From Camillea tinctor (taxonomy: Eukaryota; Ascomycota; Sordariomycetes; Xylariales; Xylariaceae), in assembly GCA_022578605.1 (NCBI GenBank), contig MU394074.1:372001-436000 (forward strand): a stretch of DNA of 64,000 bases, in the 5' to 3' direction. Below the pieces are notes generated by a model. It was not told where the DNA came from. It saw only the letters and a list, made by a program, of their open reading frames with translations, and made no database searches. A program made the translations under genes and the position numbers. Shown piece after piece: positions 1-12,050 of the stretch (positions are counted from its first letter, which is position 1; each line of letters opens with the position of its first letter).

Positions 1-105
1 CTGTGTAGAGTGCTAGGTAAATATAAAGACCCCCTAAATATGGTTGCTAAGTATCGTACATTTGCTACAGACCGAGTTTGCTTGTAACGAGCTACTACTA
101 GTGCC

Positions 106-1378
106 TCAATATCTCTGTTCAGATAGCTTTTCTCTTGACATCAGAATCTCATGTTTGGTCACAAACACCTGACTAAAATCTTGGCTACCGCTAGAACCCA
201 TCCCTAATAGCTGATCAAATAGGTCTCGTACTTTTGCAACCTCCCAGTCCCCTTTGCTGTTGGTCCAGTATACTCGCCTTATCCCCGCAGAGTGCATATA
301 TAGGACACAACGGTAGCAGGGTCGCGACTCTCGAATATCGTGACGATCGAAGAGAATGCCACCGGTAGACCTTGATAGCACATTCGCCGATGGTGTGTTG
401 GGATGCTTGCGAGTTGATTCATCGTGCGACGAGCCAGCCAATGTTGAAGCTCTCGTAGAATGGACCAATGTGGCTGCTTCCTCGTCATAGGTAGCCAGAT
501 CCTTGGCTTCTGCTTTCTCCCTCCTTAGCTCTCGTGCTCCGCCTAGACGTGCTACATATACATCAGCACCGCGAAGGTTGGTGTGCTTAGTACGGTCTTG
601 AACTGTATATGAAGCTAAAGGTGGTTGGCAGTTGCTCTTGCCTGACGAGGTCTTTGTTCTGATCTTTATTAATATGAATTTATGCGGCAGAATTAGTGAT
701 CTTTTCCTTCCAAGCAGAATAAGAGGGGGGATCTTCACTACTACCTTTGCGTTGCTAGTTCCGCTACTGCAACTACTCCGACACTGATGATTATTCTGTT
801 GTCCTTTGCAATGTTGCCACATGGTATTGATGCAGGAAGGCTTCAAAACACCATCTTGCTGACGAGGATGGACCGGAACCCCCTTGAACCAGCGGCCCGG
901 CACCATAATCACAGAAGTACTGGGCATATCCATTAAGCTGTTTTCGTAACTGTCGTCGTTTACCTTTAAGTCCACGCGAGAATATAAATGATGGTTTAAG
1001 CTGTGACAGAGTCTTGGTGGCCAGTGATGTGTTCGATGAAGCGATTGCCGAGTTGATTGCCATCATCTCAGCATGCATGCTGAGCGCCTGATGAACATGG
1101 TGTCCAGCCTTATTTTCTAATGACTTTAATTCATGCTTCTGGTTATTGTCCTTCCTCTTTGTTGTATGGTTCTGCTTCCGTTGCTGCTTTTTCATAACAG
1201 AAGACTTTGTAGGCAGTTTGCCTGTCTTAAGAGCTCCTCCCTCGTAACCGGGGCGAAAGTCGTTAAACCCTTTACCGATGACTTTTCCACCCTTCACTAC
1301 GATGCAACCATGGCGGTGACGGAGAGGGGATAGCTCAGCCTGTTCTAAGCATAAACTAAGGTAGTAATCACTCTTCAT
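106..1378 (-). CDS. CMP/dCMP deaminase-fold protein, frame-broken
   Basis: This gene encodes a zinc-dependent deaminase of the cytidine/deoxycytidylate (tRNA-adenosine) deaminase superfamily; the substrate is unknown. It reads from ATG 1378 (MKSDYYLSLCLEQAELS) and the first frame carries the HAE zinc/catalytic motif (MHAEMMAINSA, near 1050-1080). The second zinc motif, PCYRCVLYMHSAGIRRVYW, lies in a different frame (around 260-330), and that frame ends at the stop at 106. The two frames overlap at 791-975. A frame change is therefore needed between the zinc half-sites. I could not find a clean GT-AG intron that closes it, so it is either an unrecognised intron or a real frameshift. A long low-complexity insert separates the half-sites, as is common in fungal members. 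The domain assignment is solid from the two motifs; the exon structure is uncertain. Confidence 0.6.
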
Positions 1379-2215
1379 TTTTGGAGAGCGGTACGGAAAT
1401 TGGCGTTCTGTGTTAGAAATCGAAGTACGTTGGGGTTACGTAGAGTATGAGTTCTTTGAAAGGGGTTAATCTTGAGGACTGTTTCTTAATAAATATTTCA
1501 ATGTAGACCAAAGTGTTTAAAATAGTATTTCCTCCATACCTATAAAGTATCCCGGAGGAAATGACTGTTTCGGTGTGACACACCTAAAGATAGGAAGATG
1601 CTGGATTCTAAAGCTATTATTCTCTATGGCTATTGGTTAGAATGCTCCTCCTGTTGGTGTATCCACACCAATTGGCTAGCTGCACTAGTCTATCGGATGA
1701 TCCACCGAGATCTCTTACTAAAGTGTATTTAGTGGAGAACAGCGAGGACCCTTGCTCCTTATTAACATTACTTAATTTGATAAGTTGAGGTTCTATACTA
1801 GCTTGAACTTATCAACCGCATATCAGCTCAATACACCAGACACACACAAAACGTGCTTCAAGGGTAAATAGAGACCAACTACCCAGATATGTAGTATATA
1901 TATCTTTGGTTACAACTCCACTACTATTACATGCTAATCGATCTCTAATATCTACAGTTCGTAAGAGGAATGAATAGGTGGCAATTTATTTCATTACTAT
2001 AAACTAAACATGCCTTATAAAGTCGGACCTTTAACCGTATGAAGTTAAAAAACCAGCCAAGCTACGCTATGTAACTATAACTGTAATTGTAATTATAATC
2101 GTAAGTAATTTGCCATAATAGCCTACTTGATAACGTACTTACTTATCTACATGTGAACAATTTGTTGTAGAGAACTTTAGTGAGGAGAGGTAGTGATCCA
2201 ATCTTCAGCGTGCAC
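1379..2215. other. Gene-free AT-rich intergenic stretch
   Basis: Upstream of the deaminase and downstream of the P450. It is AT-rich with no ORF of recognisable content on either strand. A few TAGGTA-type words and a short TATATAT run (about 1898-1906) are the only visible structure. Confidence 0.5.
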
Positions 2216-3059
2216 TTATTTCAACGCCCTTGGTTTGAGGTAGACCATCAAAGAGTCCTTTTCCCACAGGATATAAACTTGGCTCTTTTCGGCCCAACCA
2301 TCACTCGAACTGTCCAGCTGAATATCGAAGTTCCACACAAGCCTAGCTAGGATTAATCGCATCTCGGAGTAGGCAAGGCTGCGGTAAGGCGTTATAATGT
2401 CAGTTGGGCTTATTCACATAAACACGGAACGAAAACCCCACGAGAGGAAAGAGGTTGAGGTAGGGGTTGAACTCACTTCTTGCCGATGCAGTTCCGCGGA
2501 CCAACAGAAAATGGCTGGACGGCCTCAAGCTTATCGTTTGCAAAATGCGGGTCGCCGAGCCAGCGCTCAGGAACGAAGTCGTCGGGTTGCGTAAAGTATG
2601 CCGGGTTATGGTATAGAGGCCATTGCCAAATATCAACAACAGTCTTTGATATGTGTAAGTCTTCTCGAATCATAAAGGGGCGGAGACTATCTGTCACTTA
2701 CGCCAGCGGGAACATATTGGTTTACAATCCAGTCGCCGCCTTCGCCAATCATGCGAGGTGAACCACTAGGCACAGGCGGGTAAATCCGAAGGGTCTCGTC
2801 AAGGACTGCCAGCATGTACGGCAACTTCTGGACACTGACTAAGTCGATTTCGTTTTCAGAAGTGAACGCAGTCTTTAGTTCCTCGGTGAGCTTATGTAGC
2901 ACCTTCGGGTTTTTCGCCAGCAAATAGGTCGTGGCGGATAGTACCGTAGCCGTTGTCTCAGAACCGGCGATGGTTAATACCGATGCGTTCGAAACCAACT
3001 CCTCAAAAGACAACTCCTGTTTTTTTACGGAAGTGAGTGAGGGACCATTAGGAAAAACA

Positions 3060-3093
<34 letters not shown>

Positions 3094-4068
3094 TGGGTGC
3101 CTCGGAATTGGACATACCTCTCCTGGTGATCCTTTCTTTCGCGTCATTGCATCCATGAAGTCGGGACGCTCGGACGGGGTTGCCAATCTCTTACGAACCT
3201 TTTCCCGTGACAACATTCTTTGCTCCGCATGCTTAGTCGCGATATTTCGAGGGATCAGGCGCTTTAGGAGAAATTCGATCGCTGGCAGCCTCTTAATGCT
3301 AGCCATATATGCGAGGTTCTTGATACTTGAAAAAATGATCGAAACCCAAGGATGGTAGGTAGAATTCTCGAGACAGCCAAAGGATTCCCCAAACGCCAAA
3401 TCGCCAATGACATCGAAAGTTGTCCAGTTGAGCCAGCTGACGATGTTCACCGGCGACGTACCGCCGGCAGATTCTCTATGCAACTTCTCAATCATATCGT
3501 CTACATACTTCTTGATAATAGGCTGTTGAGCCATCATCGCTTGGGCAGAGAAGCCGTGGGCGAGGGCCTTGCGGATGCGAGCATGGTTCGAACGGTTGGC
3601 GCCGATTATGCTATCTTGGTTGGCGAATTGCTGAATGGGATCCTTGCCATTCTCGCCTGTGCCGTTCTTGCGATGGCCCCGGAGCTCCTTCATAGCGTCT
3701 GGGTGGCTAAAGGCCAGGTGGTTAGGACCCACCCGCACGACGGGTCCATAGGTTTGGTGTAGACGGAGAACCTTTCGATGGGCTTCACCAGATATGGACA
3801 TGCGAACGTATGGAATGCTAGTCATGGCCCAAAGTTTGGGCCCCGGGTATTTACGCAAGGGATGGAAGAAGACATTGTAAATCATCCATACCAGGGGGTA
3901 TCCGATTATCCACTAGAGTTACGGTTAGGATCAAGGGATTCTGGCCAGTCAATCGAGCAAAAAAGGAGGCGGAGAAAGGGGGTTGTTTACTAGGATCGGT
4001 ATAAGTGCAATCCAGGCCACCATATGGCGGTCTGGAAGGGAGTTGATGTCTGCTATAATTAAACCCAT
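2216..4068 (-). CDS. Cytochrome P450, CYP65-like monooxygenase
   Basis: ER-anchored haem-thiolate monooxygenase with five exons: 4068-3991, 3912-3118, 3016-2702, 2643-2477 and 2378-2216. Frames close exactly to 505 residues, normal for the family. The first exon gives an N-terminal membrane anchor (HMVAWIALIPILWIIGYPLV), followed by the proline hinge HPLRKYPGPK. Visible motifs are the I-helix AGSETT, the K-helix ETLR, PERW, and the haem loop PFSVGPRNCIGKN with the cysteine ligand. The N-terminal and haem regions most resemble fungal CYP65-type enzymes, which hydroxylate terpenoid or polyketide secondary metabolites; the substrate here is unknown. Its intron 2 (3017-3117) carries a TA microsatellite. 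It lies near a dead and a live FAD monooxygenase, which suggests specialised metabolism. The ATG at 3885 is internal, because the upstream exon supplies the missing anchor. Confidence 0.92.
3062..3092. repeat. (TA)n microsatellite inside a P450 intron
   Basis: About 15 uninterrupted TA units lie within the 101-bp second intron of the P450 gene, between the GTATGT donor at 3117 and the CAG acceptor at 3017. Read as protein it gives YIYIYI runs in both strands, which are artefacts. Confidence 0.95.
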
Positions 4069-6549
4069 AGCGAGCTCCCCGTAGTCGAGCTACGAATTCG
4101 TACGTGCAGGTTCGCAGATGTTCTTGCGTGAAGAAAAAGATTAGTCTATGTAGGTAATGGTTTTGGATTGACCGGTGGTGGTCCTGGTTATATATTCCCC
4201 TCCGGAGATAACACTTTTGTGTTGGGATGGATGAAGTGTACGTAGTAACCGATCGATGGGTCTAGGCGGAAGACGACCACACTTATATCTACCATAGGTA
4301 GGTATAGATGGATATGTGAAAATCATATAGGACAATATAGTGGATCAAATAACACCGCATCCATCCCCTTGCATGGTGTGTTTTCGTGGGATTGTAATAT
4401 TTCATCTTGCTAGCTACGAATTAATCAGACATAGCTGACCTAAATGACTTCTACATTTGACAGTTCCAGTGGCGATTGTCTACTCCACACATGCGCTTAT
4501 ACCCAACAATCGTCGCTTTATGCGAGAACTTAATGCGTCCCCTGGTGTTACAACCTTGGGTCTTCAACTTGCTAGTCTCCGCACGTCACTTCGATCATCA
4601 ACGGAGATTAGACACCATCCGCCCCGAGCCCCCGTACTGGGTAGGTAGTATCAAGCCAAGATACCTATCCCGTCGGATGGTCCAAACCAGAGGATCGTGA
4701 AGTTGGCGCTTCCCCACGTTTTCGGTTCCTACCAAGCCACCGACGACCGGGTCGATCGCTTCTTCGCGCAGCGACGCTTAATACGAAAGCAACGGCAACT
4801 TTCTCTTCCCCTAGATGATCGACAGTCTCTCCTATATTCTAGACCACGAGTCATCATTCTCCAACATGCTTCATAAAGCGGTCAGTGGGTAGGTAGTTGG
4901 ACCTCGAGATATTAGATATATCATATTACTCCTTTCAGATCAATTTTAAGACGCATTTCGATAGTGATAATACACCAGTAGCAACCACATAATTCAATAC
5001 ACTTGAGTTTTTCATATAATGACTGGTCTCTATCCATTTTGAACTAGGTTACAGTATTTACATAAAATAAACCCTCATAGACTATTGTCGGTTCGTGGTC
5101 ACTTGTACAAATCAGGTATTAGCATTTGCATTTAACGCAATCTGATTTGCTACCAGAGGTGACCCCTAAATTATTATGGCCTCTGGTTAGGTAAGTGGGA
5201 TAAATCCCACATCTACTAACCCGGCACTTCAATATAGATCCGTGTCCCGACTAGGAACAGTAATGACAGTACCTATCTGGCGTAGGTAGTAAAGCATCGT
5301 CGTATTCGGCAGTTCGGAACACCGAGAGGGGACAATTCACGCCTTCTAAGTTCTACATAAAAGCGAGACCATCGGCGATGTAGATACTGATGGCCGCTTT
5401 CTTCTTGATATCAAACACACGATATTATAATTTTAGGTGTAACCAAGTATATGACGGTGGCGTGGGTGAGGTTTCATTTCCTACCGATAAATTCATGCAA
5501 ATGCCCTAATATGACATCTCTGACCAGACATCGAGTTCGGAACTCTGAAGAATGAGCTGTGCGGTTACGTGGCCAACAGGTTTTCGGATAAGAATTTCAA
5601 GAAGATGGGAAAGTAATGCAAGTATACCTTCCAAATATCGACTATGTAGAAGGCGACTTCTATTGTGAGCGTTCTAACCAGAATTCCGGCGATCGTAATG
5701 ATGTTAGTCAGGAGATGAGATCTATAACTACTTGTGATACTGACTGTTGCTCATGGTTGAAAACATTTTCGGGTTTCCACCAACCCCCCCGCAATGAAAA
5801 ATATATACTGCTATGTATATTACGATCTAGAACACGGATCTGGGCAAGGAATGAGAGTAACGCAATTATCCTAACCTCTAGTTACTAGCTTTGAGTTGCA
5901 AAGCCGCACTATAGGAACCTGGGAACCAGCAACGACTACAGATTGCTGTATTATATAACCAACCTTCCTAAGGTCTAGTCAACTGACTTCCAGCGAGGTC
6001 GCAGATGAGGTGAAAAGTTGGTAGTCCTTTTAAAAGAGTCTAACTTAGACTCAGTCAAACCAACTCGTACGTTGATTACTACCACAAGCTAGATACGAAC
6101 GAGCCCAGGGGTTGGTATAATGATATGGTGACGTGTTGTATGTAATACAGGTATTAAGGAGTTAAGTCCGCCTCGGAGACTTCGAGAAGCGGGTTAGTTG
6201 ATGTTTATTCCCAGTTCAATAATAACCTCTTGCTGCCCAGCTTTCTTGCTCTGTTGTAGACTCTTTTTTACCCCACTTACAATCATGCATGCGCCCCTGA
6301 AACAGATCTTCCAATTCTTCGCACAATTCAGTACCTAAATCTACCAAGACTTATTCCTTATTCTGGAGTTTCTCCAATTCCTTAAATATCTTGTCATGGG
6401 TCTAATTGAAACACTGCTTTTGAAGCAGTTGGGCTTGGTTCAGCTTCTCGCTCGCATGACGAGTATCGAGCTGGAGTTGGGAAGCGTGAGGTCTACAAAC
6501 TGACTCTCACTTTCCCAGGATGACTGGCACATCATCCCTTTAAGTTGTT
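4069..6549. other. Gene-poor AT-rich stretch
   Basis: 2.5 kb with no recognisable gene. Several open frames of 60-90 codons occur (for example 5616-5888 plus), but they lack homology, motifs or splice logic. The stretch separates the P450 from the monooxygenase relic and probably includes the P450 promoter. Confidence 0.5.
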
Positions 6550-6559
6550 GGTTTCACTA

Positions 6560-7550
6560 ATATCTGGAATCCTTCTATATCTTATATTGCTTGGGCAGCG
6601 CCCTACCCCTGGAAAGGAGCCAGTGCGTGAGCAGCATCGCCGACCAACACAGCACGTCCGCATACGTATTTAGAAAGGGGGTCATGATCTGGTAAGGCTC
6701 AAGCACGTAATTGATCTCTACATACCTGAGATCTTGTTAGCACGCACTAAATAAGTTTTAGATTTACCTCCACTTGATTAACCATGTAAAAGAGATCAGG
6801 AAATCCTTTAAATCCTCAAGGCTTGACTGACATCCCACTCGGCATACCAGGATTCTCCAGCCTCCTTTTCGAAATATTTGTTTGCAAAGGAGGGGCTAGC
6901 GTTCAGAAACTCGAAGTTCCAACATGGACAGGTGAGGTGAGCGCCTTGCCTCGAGTCCCATCATTGGGGAATATATCCTACCTCTCCGATAGTGTTTCCC
7001 CTCGAAATAAGAAATTGGATGATAGACTGGGCCGTTGACTCTGCCTTGAAATTCGTGTGAGCCACCACCTTGCTCATCAGATCGGTATGAATACTCGCTG
7101 TAACTGCACATGGTGAATGGTCTATCCCATCTCTGACTGACAATAGGGAACACGTACTTATGACAAGGTCTGCGGGAAGAGTGACGCTATTGTCGAGAAA
7201 GACCTCGCCGCTATTTGTATTAATCTCCATTCTGAGGTCACTTCTAAGGCACGACATAGAGCCTCAACAGTATGCTGCCATCGCATCCAATAGGATTGTT
7301 TTCTCGAGCACTCCGGCTTTTGCGTTGTAGGACTTGATCCCATTTTGCGCAAGAGTGTATGCTCTGGCTTGATTAAACTAGGAGAATTTAGAATCCCGAC
7401 ACAATTAGGTCTGTGGCCAATGCCTCCTCCTGAGATTTGTGCTTCAGTTCCACGCTCAACAATGATTACCTACTTCCGTCGTGGAACGCAGGACGATAGC
7501 AGCGGTGAGACCTCCAATGTTGAGCTGACGGTAACGACTTTCAGTGTCAT
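6560..7550 (-). pseudogene. FAD-dependent monooxygenase relic (salicylate-hydroxylase-like)
   Basis: Read on the minus strand from ATG 7550, fragments of a PHBH-fold flavin monooxygenase appear in order but in shifting frames. First comes a decayed Rossmann start (MTLKVVTV, then IGGLTAAIVLR). Next is IIVERGTEAQISGGGIGHRP, ending with the PNCVGIL-type segment. Then comes a middle part (SGEVFLDNSVTLPADLVIS). The FAD-binding GD motif region, GRAVLVGDAAHALAPFQG, lies at about 6606-6650. Immediately after it, positions where family members have Gln read as TAG (6603-6605) and then TAA, in the context GxGAAQAI. At least two frameshifts and two stops make it non-functional. The CAG-to-TAG pattern is what C-to-T decay (for example RIP) produces, but that is inference. 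Confidence 0.8.
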
Positions 7551-8524
7551 TGCCAGTATTATCTGAAAATATTATGTCAAGGACTTTGAGCAGTAAGTAT
7601 TATGATTTGTTTAATTCAAACTTACGATGTACTAACCCTCAACACAGGATAAAGAGGTATATATGGTGATCGTAGTGGAAGACCTGCATCATGACGGACT
7701 TGAATTAAGTCCCGATTCCCGGGTTCTATACAAAGCTAGGTGCTTTCCAACGTCTAAAAACTCCTAATATTTGTCATGTGTTACAAATCAGACCTAAGAA
7801 ATTCCCAGGTGATAATAAAGCAGTGTTGGCCATGTTACGTAGTAGTTCCTCCGGGAGGGAGGTTGATTAGCTACGCATGGAATGAGGGAGACCCGTAAAC
7901 ATTGCAAGATTTCTAACTATTGGTTGGATTATGCATCGGTTAATTCATAAATCCCTCAATCATGATGCTAGTTCAGCTTGAGGGTATACTCTAGGCTTTA
8001 GTAACGGTTTCGGTAGGTAGTAGACTCAAACTACTTGATACTATACGGACTAACACAAATAGATATTATATCCCCTAAAATTGAATAACTACTATAATAT
8101 ACTATATTATTATCTAAAATATACCCAATTCCGCATACTAATAAAAGCATTATAAATAACGAAAACATCTTGCTAGTTCAGACGTTTGCCTATACGTTGT
8201 ATTCTTCTAGTCGTGGGTTTCAATCTACTATAGTTACACAAGTCTCTTTAAAAGTACTAACAACATCGAAGTGATTTAACTCGATAACCAATTAACTGTA
8301 CGTACTTATACAGGTAACTACCCAAACTAAGCAACTGCCGTAATAGGAAGTACTGGAATGGTGGTAGGTAGGGGTCAGAGGTGATTATATAAGAACTTAC
8401 CCGAGATTTATCAGAGTTATGGAGACGGGATGCTTTATGTCGGCAATTCTTAGATGGAGTTGTACTGGGAGTGGAGATTGAGGCTGCGAAGTCGTGTAGG
8501 TTAGTGTACCTAGTTAGAGCATAC

Positions 8525-8831
8525 AGCTCGGAGGCCGTAGAAAAAAGCTCCGTGGGGGGTAAAAGCGCACCAGGAACCGTTTTTCTCGGCGAAAGTCCAG
8601 AGGTCGTAGAAAACACATACCTCATTTCTTCTAAGCGGAAATAATTCAAGGATTATAAGCATATGCCTAACATATCCTATGTTGCTGCCTTTTTTTTATT
8701 ATTAATTGGTTATATCGCTAACTAAAAAAAAATAAAAAATAAAAATAGCAGCATATATTAAGCATATGCTATATAAAGTGGGCTTTATATGGGGGTATGT
8801 AGAGTCGGAGTTTTTCTACGACCTCCGAGCT
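8525..8831. mobile_element. Nested inverted-repeat element, MITE-like
   Basis: The left arm, 8525-8552, is nearly complementary to the right arm, 8806-8831, with about one substitution and one or two indels. The core is CTCGGAGGYCGTAGAAAAA and its complement. A second inverted pair sits inside, around 8658-8672 and 8756-8770 (AGCATATGC flanked by TAA/TTA). The loop is A/T homopolymer-rich. A third, direct copy of GAGGTCGTAGAAAA lies at about 8601-8615. There is no coding capacity. This looks like a small non-autonomous DNA element or a rearranged inverted repeat; no clear target-site duplication was found. Confidence 0.45.
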
Positions 8832-9273
8832 GATACCCGGTCAGCCCGGTGTAGTTAGTGTAGTTGCGGAATAGTTAAGGGTTAGGTAATTCACTCCATA
8901 TAATCCCACTATTATAGAGGTCAGCTAGCGAGACTAATAATATAAGTAACATAGTCCTGAAAGTGTATCATAAATAATATAATATACCTAACATGGTTTC
9001 GACAAGTTGTTTGATAGAGTTATTTTGAGGAATAGTCGAAATTCAGGTACCTAACTAAGCTGATATCTAACACGATGAATCCAGGCAGTGTTTAGTTCTT
9101 ATGACTATTCTGCTCCTCTCATTCACCATATTGATTCTCGCTCATGGCCGTAATCTTGTTGGTAATGCTTCTGAAAATAATGGTCTATAAGATGACGGTC
9201 CTGTCGCTCTTTTCAGCTTCCTAGAACTAATTCATTATGAGAGATGGTCCATATTATATACGTGGAGAAAAAA

Positions 9274-9320
9274 ACATATGCCAATTGCTTTTAGCAATTG
9301 GCTCTTATATAGCGGTGACA
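9274..9320 (+). repeat. Dispersed hairpin repeat, copy A
   Basis: Perfect 9-bp stem GCCAATTGC (9280-9288) with GCAATTGGC (9294-9302) and loop TTTTA, preceded by ACATAT and followed by TCTTATATAGCGGTGACA. Closely similar units occur at about 18.2, 35.6 and 63.9 kb. The function is unknown. Confidence 0.7.
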
Positions 9321-10352
9321 GTATATTCAATGGTCGTCCTTCTCTTTGAAAATTTCGACACTAGAATTCTTACTCTCTTGTCGATTCTATATTCCTCAAC
9401 TAGCGCCTTGGCATTATCACCTACGAGTTTATAACCATGAGAAGACCGTTTTTGAAATGCTGGTTCTCTATCTTAGACTAATTTTTGTGTGCTGCAAGCG
9501 TAAGATATGCATCTCCAATGTTATCTACGTGGACTGCGTGGAGAAGAAAGCTGAGCATGGTAGCTAAGATCGACAACTCCCTCTTTCTTGGCCTCTTATG
9601 CAAGTCGAAACAATCCCCTATAGTAACCTCTAGAGCGATTCATGTTTGATGGCCTCGCGACGACAGCCGAGAAAAGTCTTGATGATTAAATATCCTCGGT
9701 GTCCGTAGCACCCGTGGTACCGCGAATGGTTCATCCTATCCGATGAGTAAGCGGTGTGTCCTCCGTCTCCGGGACAGAATCAGGAGCTCTTTTTCGAGCG
9801 CTTCCCCGATAGCTCTCGGCTCTACAGGTGATAATCACGAGAATTGGGAGTAGTTGTAGTTCCAATCTCCCGTATAATAACATAGAGGTTACTTAAGATT
9901 TTACTAAAAAGCTCTACGATACGGGGGAAATTGAATTCTCGAACTACTAACTAAGCTTTAACTGTCAGATAGAGATAAAAAAAATGCATGGTTTGTAGGA
10001 TATTCTTTTAGGGTTCATTCGCTATAGACCAGGTTACATACACGATATCTAGAATCCCCTCTCACACATATGCGGGTGGACCAGGGATTAATGTATTATA
10101 GGGAAGCAAAATTATCAATGATACGGTGAGGCTGTCGTTCGGTTCCGAAGAGCCATCCGAGACCCGACAAAACAGATTGGATAACGCTATGCGAATCCGT
10201 GCTGTGAGTCGTCATGCAGTTGGTGTGACTTCAAATAATTCCTAATTCTTCTGTGTATAAGTATACCAACAAGTTCCAGAATCAGCTTCTTGAATCCTCC
10301 ATTGCGGTGTATTATCGTCCTTACTCTACTCACCGTCCTTACTCTCCTCACA

Positions 10353-12050
10353 ATGACAGCAACAGAAAACAGATCTCACCTCGCAGAAGCCGAAGTGGCT
10401 GGAGGAACCAAGCATAAGCTAGATCAGCCTGTTTCTAAGGAGAACATCATCATTGATGGGGTACTACGATATCCGAAAAACGGTCTCAAAGCAATTATCG
10501 TGGGCGGGGGGATCGCTGGTCTCTTTGTTGCCATGGAGTGCTGGAGAAAGGGTCTTGATGTTGAAGTCCTAGAGAGAGACTCTGGTCTTTCTGCGCTTGG
10601 TAGGTCTTTCAGAACAGCTTGGGTACTTTTAATCTAGTTATTAACCTTCAGGGACAGGTGATGTTGTGGGCATCGGGCCATCAGCATGGGTAACATTGCA
10701 CCGATATCCTACCATGCTGCAGGAATACAACCGCATAGGAAACAACTCACGATGGCGAGCCTGTGCTGCCGATGGCACCACAGTGGACCTGATGGAGGAG
10801 TACGAGTATAATCTACCAGGAGTCGCTCAGCATGCTGCTTACCCCCTTTATGTAAAGTCTGTCATGGTACGATCGCAGCTGGCCAAAATGCTCCAGGACC
10901 AATGCCACCGTCTAGGAATCCCGATAAACTATGGGGTAACCATCACACAATATGAAGAAAAAGAGAAGGTTGCGACAGCGATATCTACCGATGGTCGCCG
11001 CTTCACTGGTGATGTCGTCATTGCAGCTGATGGTGTAGGGACCAAATCACACGCCGCAGTGCTTGGTAAACCAACCCGCGCCATGTCCTCAGGCTACATT
11101 GCTTTCCGTGCTGCCATCCCCATGAGCGCTCTGTCCGATGCCCCAAAAACTATGAATCTCATAGATGAACTCAAGGGGAGGCCAGAGAATCGTATATATA
11201 GCGGGAATGACGGCCATCATCATATCGTCGCCCTCCTTCCACAGCCAGCGCAGCAGGTGATCGCGATTATTTTGAGCGTAAAGGTAAGTAGTGCTTTCTT
11301 GTATAATTCCATTGTTCAAGTGATTCTAATGATCATTGTGAAGGATGACGGCTTAGGTACTGAATCATGGTCCGCTGCCGTGTCAACCGAGCAAGTCCGA
11401 CAGGAGATGGGCAACTTAGAAAATCTTGATCCAATCTTCGGAGAGCTTATCAAGTGCGTCCCAGGAGGCAAATTCGTGAAATGGCCCCTAGTCATGCGCG
11501 ACCCACAGCCTCAATGGACATCACCCGGCGGACGAATTGTTCAGGTTGGTGATGCTGCTCACAGCTTCCTACCAACATCAGGAAGTGGTGCCTGCACAGC
11601 TATGGAGGGCTGTTTGTCACTTGCTGAGTGTCTCCGCCTTGGGGGCAAGGACGGTGTGGGAATCGCTACAAAAGTTCATGAAAAGCTGAGGTAAGATATT
11701 ATATTACCGGGAGGCTTGCTACATTTGATAACATTTGGTATTACAGATTCCAGCGCACATCCGTCATCCAGAAGATGGGCATTAGCAACAGATCTGAGAT
11801 CGTTGCTAACTTAAGCGTCAATGTGGTTAGTCAAGGGAAATGGCTTTGGTCTCATAATTCTGAGTTGTATGCAACGGAGAACTTTCAAAAGGCGCGTGCT
11901 CATATTGAGCACGGAGCTTCATTTGAGAACACAAACATGCCGCCTGGTCATAAATTTAGCGACTGGACACTTGCGGACGAATCGGCCAGAGCAATTGACG
12001 GCGTTTTTGTTCAAGACTTGAAAACCAATGGCGACTGGAGCATTTATTAA
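10353..12050 (+). CDS. FAD-dependent monooxygenase
   Basis: Flavoprotein hydroxylase or epoxidase of the PHBH-like class, acting with NAD(P)H and O2; substrate unknown. Exons are 10353-10599, 10652-11283, 11344-11690 and 11747-12050. The frames close to 509 residues, with GTAGGT, GTAAGT and GTAAGA donors. The start is the ATG at 10353; the longer frame back to 10290 begins with TTG. Motifs in order are the Rossmann dinucleotide fold IIVGGGIAGL near residue 48, the DG motif VVIAADGVGTKSH, and the GD motif VGDAAHSFLPTSGSG that contacts FAD ribityl and phosphate. No transmembrane segment was seen. Intron 2 is 60 bp, a multiple of three without a stop, so its retention would add 20 residues; the canonical donor and a CTAAT branch site argue for splicing. 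It sits between a dead paralogue-like gene, a P450 and an MFS exporter, a typical tailoring-enzyme context. Confidence 0.9.

Larger units (their letters stand above)
7551..10352. other. Gene-poor stretch with inverted-repeat element and hairpin repeat
   Basis: 2.8 kb without a credible gene. It holds the inverted-repeat structure at 8525-8831 and hairpin-repeat copy A at 9274-9320. ORFs at 8257-8649 (minus) and 9237-9567 (plus) overlap these repeats and show no protein family. Confidence 0.5.

Noticed and set aside
10290..10352. Extended N-terminus of the FAD monooxygenase from 10290
   Set aside because: The frame starts with TTG; the first ATG is at 10353 and gives a normal-length protein.
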